Assembly: GCA_963989385.1 (NCBI GenBank)
Contig: OZ022500.1
Location: 77,000,289 to 77,064,288, forward strand
DNA length: 64,000 nucleotides
DNA from: Ctena decussata
Taxonomy: Eukaryota > Mollusca > Bivalvia > Lucinida > Lucinidae
Reading direction: 5' to 3'
The notes under the pieces are model-generated. The model searched no databases. It was not told where the DNA came from and saw only the letters and a program-made list of their open reading frames with translations. The translations under genes were made by a program, and so were the position numbers. This document shows, in pieces, positions 59,433-64,000 of this stretch (within the stretch, counting starts at the first letter, position 1; every line of letters begins with the position of its first letter).

Positions 59433-59655
59433 CAAACCTTACCCACCATTTTTTTTTTTTTATTTTTTTTTTTTTTTTTTGTACTTTGTCATCTTCTTCA
59501 TATGACTAACATTTGTTAAAGGTTCATCTTCTGTTTGTATAAATTTACAACCTCCTTTATATTTAATCAAGTTAATGAAGACTTTACAATTGAAATGGTT
59601 TTCAGCGTTGTACATGTATATGTATATATCAACTGTACTTTGTTGTTATTTTCAG

Positions 59656-59953
59656 AAACGGATACCTTCATGCGTTTCTTATCCCGCCTGATTTTGACGA
59701 CACCTATGTTAATCTTGGAATTGGATCTCTTCTCGCTGAAATGAAAGGCGATTTTCCAGCTTCTCATGCCCAGTGGTTGTCGCAAAACACAAACCTGACA
59801 TCAATATACGATGCTCTGAAGAAGTATGCGTATCGCCCGCTGTCTACAGACAATGCTATTAACACCATTGATTGTAGGGCGTACTTCTATCTCCGGTATT
59901 TCCTTGAAGACGCTGTGAAAAACAGGCAGGACGTTGCACTTGTTCCCACCTGG
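59656..59953 (+). CDS. Gene 2, exon 3
   Basis: Acceptor TTATTTTCAG (ends 59655), donor GTAAGT (59954); one base completes the codon from exon 2, then 99 codons (phase 0 out). Residues about 198-297. Contains PPDFDDTYVNLGIGSLLAEM, a helix opened by an acidic turn like that at residue 85, then NLTSIYDALKKYAYRPLSTD and a DCRAYFYLRYFLEDA helix. One sequon (NLT). The single-base phase match at both ends supports the splice model. Confidence 0.82.
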
Positions 59954-60010
59954 GTAAGTGCTTTCCGTGTCATGGTTTGGTCACAATATTTAATAAGGAT
60001 GTACCTTCAA

Positions 60011-60131
60011 TGAGCCGCGACACGAGAAAACCAACAATGTGATTGTGAGCCCAGCGCAGACTAAGATCAGCTTGGGCATCCGCCCAGTTTGATCAGACTC
60101 TTCGTTAAGTGCTCAAAGGGTAACTAATGGT
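60011..60131. mobile_element. Foldback MITE, family H1, copy g (left half)
   Basis: TGAGCCGCGACACGAGAAAA to about CTCAAAGGGTAACTAATGG; the right arm is missing. It begins about 57 bases after the exon 3 donor of gene 2. Confidence 0.7.
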
Positions 60132-60499
60132 AACAACCTTAGCAAATTAGTTGACCTCTATCGAGAAAGAAGACAGAAATGAAAAGCAAGAAGATAGGGA
60201 ATGGTCAAGAACTAATGCAATCAGATCCCGTATCCCACCCTCAAAACCAAAAGGTAAAGAAGTTTATACGTAAATTGACTAAATTCACGAACGACACACA
60301 GTATCATCTGTTTACACCTATTTTCTAATTTAGATTACAAAAAAAAAAGAATCGAAAGAAAAAGGAAGAAACAAAGTGGAGAATTGTTTTCTCATAAAGT
60401 GTATCAGTTTAGCTTAGATTTACACTTTTGCTAAAATTCTCTATTCATACAAATGTTAGATTATCCATCTTAGTAACAAAATGACTGTGTTCCATGTAG
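60132..60499. other. Intron 3 of gene 2, remainder
   Basis: Includes a short match to the family A retroelement tail (ACCCTCAAAACCAAAAGGTA near 60237) and A-rich sequence. No gene. Confidence 0.5.
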
Positions 60500-60667
60500 G
60501 TTCAAGACCTAAACGAAGTGAAGAAATGGGCACCAAGAGGTGTGGACATGCCTCTAAATGTGAACAATGTTGACGTCACAGTAGCGGCAAATGGTGTGTT
60601 TGGGACCACTTCCGGCATTTTGAATGGTCTACTGGAGCCCAACATACTCGACGACCCTGATATAAGG
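60500..60667 (+). CDS. Gene 2, exon 4
   Basis: Acceptor CATGTAG (ends 60499), donor GTTTGT (60668); 56 codons, phase 0 both sides. Residues 298-353. Contains KKWAPRGVDMPLN and NVDVTVAANGVFGTTSGIL. The latter is reminiscent of helix-start motifs in alpha/alpha-toroid enzymes; a possible analogy, not evidence of function. Absence of stops and exact phase fit support it. Confidence 0.8.
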
Positions 60668-61294
60668 GTTTGTGCAGTTTTTACATTTTCTTAAAATGTT
60701 AATCGGAAATAATGAGAAAATAGAATTTCATTTCGAGGAACTTTTACCCTAGATAAGTTGTTCAGACGATTTTAATGCCCATTTGAAACACGTACCAATT
60801 ACGTATTTCTCTTGGACTGGGGTAAATGACAGTTGTTTTTGGTTAACTCAGATTAAAAACGAAAGAAAGAAGAAAGTACACTGAATAAGCTATTAGCATC
60901 CCTTGACCTTTTGTGCCTGATAATTGGAGACTACTGTTTAAGTTTGGCTGTGGTCATTTGTTTGTAGATCCAGACATTTAGGAAAGATAGGTCTAACGGA
61001 TGGGAAGTGTAATAATTGGTGGTTATTTGATACAGAGATTAAGCGTAATACAAAGATTTTAGAAACTTTGCTTTATTATTGATTTAAGCAATAGGTACAT
61101 AGAATTGATATCTTGTCTTTACCGGGCACGAAAATAGCTACCGTATTAATTATATTGCATCGTTGCATGTTGTCGTTGCATTTTACGAAAGGGGCGCGGA
61201 GCGTTATTTAGAGTCTGAAAGTAAATATCAATATGCCACTGCCAAAATACCGCTAATAAACAGTATTAAGGTGAATCAATATACTTGCATATAA
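60668..61294. other. Intron 4 of gene 2, left part
   Basis: AT-rich, no recognisable elements. Confidence 0.5.
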
Positions 61295-61430
61295 AATAAT
61301 CCTTCTAGCTTTCCATTTTTGCCTCCCTGATCGATAGGGGTCAACTCTTAAAGAAAAAAATTTGCACTTCTGAGAGCAAATTCTTTTCTTAAAGAGTGGA
61401 CCCCATTTGGAAGAGCTACGTCCTCCAGAG
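61295..61430. mobile_element. Foldback MITE, family H2
   Basis: GGGGTCAACTCTTAAAGAAA pairs with the complement in TTTCTTAAAGAGTGGACCCC; GAGCAAATTC is the inner arm. Intron 4 of gene 2. Confidence 0.65.
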
Positions 61431-61648
61431 AAGTGAACAAAACTGATAGAAAACACGAAGGTTGGACTTCAATTTTAAGTTGTTTTCCTTTTTGGGAAAA
61501 CAGGCAGGGGAGGGGGGGGGGCGTTTATAAGAGCAGGGGCATTTATTGGGATTAATACGGTAATTCCAAACATTTCTCAATATTTACCGCCTTCATTGTT
61601 TCCTTGTTTCAAATTCCCACCTTATGACATAGTTTTATTTTTTTTCAG

Positions 61649-61822
61649 CAAATCTATCTGAACACGACAAGTTTGATCAGCTACGTTATTCAGACCAACT
61701 TCAGCTCCCGACAAGACCTAGCTCTGTTCTACTATCCATCGGAATTTGAATTCTACTGGTTCATCGCTCGTACATTTGGTGAGCTTCAGCGTCGTTCCAG
61801 AGTGGGACCTCTTCCACACCCG
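61649..61822 (+). CDS. Gene 2, exon 5
   Basis: Acceptor TTTTTTCAG (ends 61648), donor GTTTGT (61823); 58 codons, phase 0 both sides. Residues 354-411. Contains two sequons (NTT, NFS), then SRQDLALFYYPSEFEFYWFI and a basic RTFGELQRRSRVG segment. Strong coding look: aromatic-rich and open only in this phase. Confidence 0.82.
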
Positions 61823-61966
61823 GTTTGTGATACAGTTACATATTCACACTTTCCGCTGATTGTCCTTCCGTAATATTCCAACTCAACATTATTCTAATTT
61901 AGTGCGATTTGATTAGTCAAGGGCTAACAGAAAGCGGCATTTCTATAGAAGTGGTGTGTTTGGGAG

Positions 61967-61984
61967 AGGGGGGGGGGGGGGGGG
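61967..61984. repeat. G homopolymer tract
   Basis: G run of about 18, then a GA-rich stretch, in intron 5 of gene 2. A second G-rich tract is near 61508. Confidence 0.95.
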
Positions 61985-62321
61985 GACGGAGAGAGCGAGA
62001 GAGAGGGTAGCGTTTTACGACTGTCTTCTTAGTTCGGACATTTGAAGTTCATAATAAAATCAATGTACTGTTTCGGATGAACAAAATAATTGTTTTTCTG
62101 GTTAGCTAAACTTTTGTTGTTCACAATGTAAGAAAAGTAAATTTTGGTGGGCATTCTTATTAAGGTAAATAAGTATAGGTTCAGAGGTAACAAGTTTTCA
62201 ATTTACACTCCCTTCTCAGTGGGTGGCATCTATTAAAAGACAGAATGTTTTTTCCTACGATCAGTTTCTTTCCTTTAACATAAGCTCTCTTTCCCAACAA
62301 AACAAAAGAAACGGCTTCTTT

Positions 62322-62791
62322 GCCAAAGCGAATAGGAACTCACAAAGAGTGTTACTCTTTTAAAAATAAAGTAAAGACATTGCAGTATATCACTTCACCT
62401 GACTTAGTTCTCCTTCCCCTCTTTGCAATGTTCAAGTCAGGAAGCCACTCTAGTAAAAAATGTTTAGCTGACATTTGACCCCCTTCCCATGTGTGTACAT
62501 GTGGTGAGTTACTCTTCAGGAAACCCAGCAGGCACATGAAGTCAAAATGACGTCGTGCCAAAGCGAATAGGAACTCACAAAGAGTGTTACTCTTTTAAAA
62601 ATAAAGTAAAGACATTGCAGTATATCACTTCACCTGACTTAGTTCTCCTTCCCCTCTTTGCAATGTTCAAGTCAGGAAGCCACTCTAGTAAAAAATGTTT
62701 AGCTGACATTTGACCCCCTTCCCATGTGTGTACATGTGGTGAGTTACTCTTCAGGAAACCCAGCAGGCACATGAAGTCAAAATGACGTCGT
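62322..62791. repeat. Perfect 235-bp tandem duplication
   Basis: Two adjacent copies (62322-62556 and 62557-62791) look identical by eye. Each starts GCCAAAGCGAATAGGAACTC and ends AAAATGACGTCGT. The matching minus-strand frames at 62352-62561 and 62587-62823 are products of this duplication and are not genes. Confidence 0.9.
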
Positions 62792-62868
62792 AATGACGTC
62801 GATGCGACGTCATTACGTCGCATCGACGTCAGTTCGACGTCATTTTAACGTCATGTGCCTGCTGGGAA
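62757..62868. mobile_element. Palindromic MITE with TGACGTCA-type core
   Basis: CCCAGCAGGCACATGA (62759) is the complement of TCATGTGCCTGCTGGG (about 62852). The interior has repeated GACGTC palindromes. A truncated left half is also the end of the first 235-bp copy. Confidence 0.75.
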
Positions 62869-62879
62869 GAAGCTGTTCC

Positions 62880-63115
62880 TGTCTGGAAGCAAACTATTCC
62901 CTGTGAATCGGTACACTTTCAAGGGAAGCAACTCTGCCAATTTTATTTCGCTTCCCATGTCAAGGAGGCAACTTTTAAAAGAAAGAATTGCTCCCATATG
63001 AGCATTTTTTCCTTTACGAGTACACCCTGCCGTCTAGGGAAGCAAACAGAAAGTCAAAAAAAGTTGATTCCTATGGTCGGAATGGTGGAAAAAACATGGA
63101 AGTGTACCCATAAGA
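62880..63115. mobile_element. Foldback MITE, family H2 (diverged)
   Basis: TACACTTTCAAGGGAAGCAA, AACTTTTAAAAGAAAGAATT and GCTCCCATATGAGCATTTTT resemble the other H2 copies; arms are imperfect. Confidence 0.45.
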
Positions 63116-63218
63116 GTTATTAGACCCATAAGAGTTATAAGACCCATAAGAGTACCCATAAGAGTTATCCTTCATGAAAAGATAGCCAAAATACTTCCAG
63201 GTCAGGGCATCCGACGCC

Positions 63219-63460
63219 TGGGGCCGTATTCATAAAACGACTTAAGTGGTTGCTATGCTGTTGCTAAGGCTAAATTTCTTTGAAGGAGATGCCCTGCAAC
63301 TATGAAATTTGCTCTGGAGGAACAGTCTTACAAAGACTGTTCCTTACAAAGACTGTTCCTCCAAAGCAAATTCCATTGTTGTAGGAAATCTCCTTTATAG
63401 AAATTTAGCCTTAGCAACAGCATAGCAACGACTTAAGTGGTTTTATGAATACGAGCCCTG
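63219..63460. mobile_element. Foldback MITE, GGGCCGTATTCATAAAAC type
   Basis: TTGCTATGCTGTTGCTAAGG (63250) pairs with CCTTAGCAACAGCATAGCAA (about 63409), with outer arms GTATTCATAAAAC / GTTTTATGAATAC. Centre: repeated ACAAAGACTGTTCCT. No coding. Confidence 0.85.
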
Positions 63461-63672
63461 GTGGATAAGAGCGCTGACTCTTAAACAGTAGGTCTCTCAC
63501 CATTGTGTGCCATTCGAGCCTACCTGGGTTTACAAGTGAGAAAGACGCGTTCTTCTCGCGGAGGATCAGTTGATTATTTCTCTGCGAGCTTCGCTTTTCG
63601 CCCAGTTCTGCTTAGGGTTGACTTAATGTAAGTGAAATAGTTTTGAAAGGGCCGTAAAACATAAAAAAAAAA
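63461..63672 (+). mobile_element. tRNA-derived SINE (third family)
   Basis: Head GTGGATAAGAGCGCTGACTC (A-box-like) and CATTCGAGCCTACCTGGG (B-box-like), body to GAAAGGGCCGTAAAACATAA and an A tail at 63663-63671. Just upstream of exon 6 of gene 2. Confidence 0.6.
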
Positions 63673-63731
63673 CTTCCGGGTTAGAGCTGTCTCTGTAAAA
63701 GGTTTATGCATTCAACATAACTCTACTGCAG

Positions 63732-63890
63732 GTTCTCGAGACAGTGCGGCAGAATCTTGGTAAAGTTCTCCGTGATCATATGACATATGTTGTTCTGAAT
63801 GCGACGCAGATAGATCTCTCAGATAATACAGATTACTTTGACGACTTTCTTGGGGATGGAGACCTAGATTTCTTCACAAATCGCACCAAA
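63732..63890 (+). CDS. Gene 2, exon 6 (gene continues past the window)
   Basis: Acceptor CTACTGCAG (ends 63731), donor GTAAGT (63891); 53 codons, phase 0 both sides. Residues 412-464. Begins VLETVRQNLGKVLRDHMTYV, then an acidic DYFDDFLGDGDLDFF stretch that looks loop-like, and ends NRTK. Two sequons (NAT, NRT). No stop, so at least one more exon lies to the right. Confidence 0.8.
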
Positions 63891-64000
63891 GTAAGTTAAA
63901 AGTACAAACAATACGTACATCGACAAACTCGTTGTCTTCGAAGAAGAGATGTCACGGAGGAGGTGCGAGTTATGCATTCGTTCAATTGGGGCTCCTGCAT

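Noticed and set aside
62352..62823. Two nearly identical minus-strand frames of 69 and 78 codons
   Set aside because: They lie in the 235-bp perfect duplication inside intron 5 of gene 2; the protein similarity only reflects the DNA duplication.

Overview
This window looks like nuclear DNA from an invertebrate animal, most probably a bivalve or other mollusc. That assignment is an inference. It rests on AT-rich introns of several kilobases, GT-AG exons, tRNA-derived SINEs, CCGT-microsatellite 'pearl-like' repeat elements, many foldback MITEs, and no operon-like or bacterial gene structure. Most long open frames are chance frames or decayed transposons. Real host coding sequence is confined to about a dozen short exons of two plus-strand genes.

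Gene 1 (about 6.1-47.0 kb, 5' end not found) encodes a single-pass receptor with multiple EGF-like repeats, of the MEGF10/Draper/scavenger-receptor-F type. Exons at 6077-6612, 21608-21779 and 33363-33568 give about eight cysteine-rich EGF-like repeats. Exon 45950-46070 gives the transmembrane helix. Exon 46361-47045 gives a tail of about 228 residues. Intron phases are 1, 2, 1 and 2, and every junction keeps the frame. The tail contains a repeat of about 40 residues, present four times. Each copy has two sites exactly 14 residues apart, in ITAM geometry (YxxL-x10-YxxL). Only the last copy is intact; in the others one or both tyrosines are Cys or Phe, or the second site lacks its hydrophobic +3 residue. 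This is the most interesting protein feature in the window.

Gene 2 (54,854 to beyond the right edge) encodes a secreted, heavily N-glycosylated protein of a family I do not recognise. Six exons (54854-55099, 57665-58011, 59656-59953, 60500-60667, 61649-61822, 63732-63890) give 464 residues in frame. It starts with a signal peptide, and a TATA box lies 52-59 bases before the chosen ATG.

The rest is layered mobile DNA. 1-6 kb holds reverse-transcriptase fragments, a SINE and short tandem repeats. 6.6-21.6 kb (intron) holds a frameshifted RT gene, a 909-bp mariner-like TIR element, hairpin MITEs, SINEs and a first pearl-like element with a 145-bp array. 21.8-33.4 kb holds more RT fragments, a second pearl-like element and a 2.48-kb TIR element with CACTG ends and a GTAAA target duplication. 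33.6-45.9 kb holds a 2.9-kb pearl-like element with about 16 tandem units, a non-coding LTR element with two 185-bp LTRs, a further pearl-like element and a 5'-truncated RTE-like LINE. 47-54.8 kb, between the genes, holds a PIF/Harbinger-like element (50865-53616, TTA duplication) with a fifth pearl-like element nested inside. The introns of gene 2 are filled by two foldback MITE families, a 47-bp minisatellite and a perfect 235-bp tandem duplication.

No rRNA, CRISPR array or functional tRNA gene was seen. All homology calls were made by eye from motifs.
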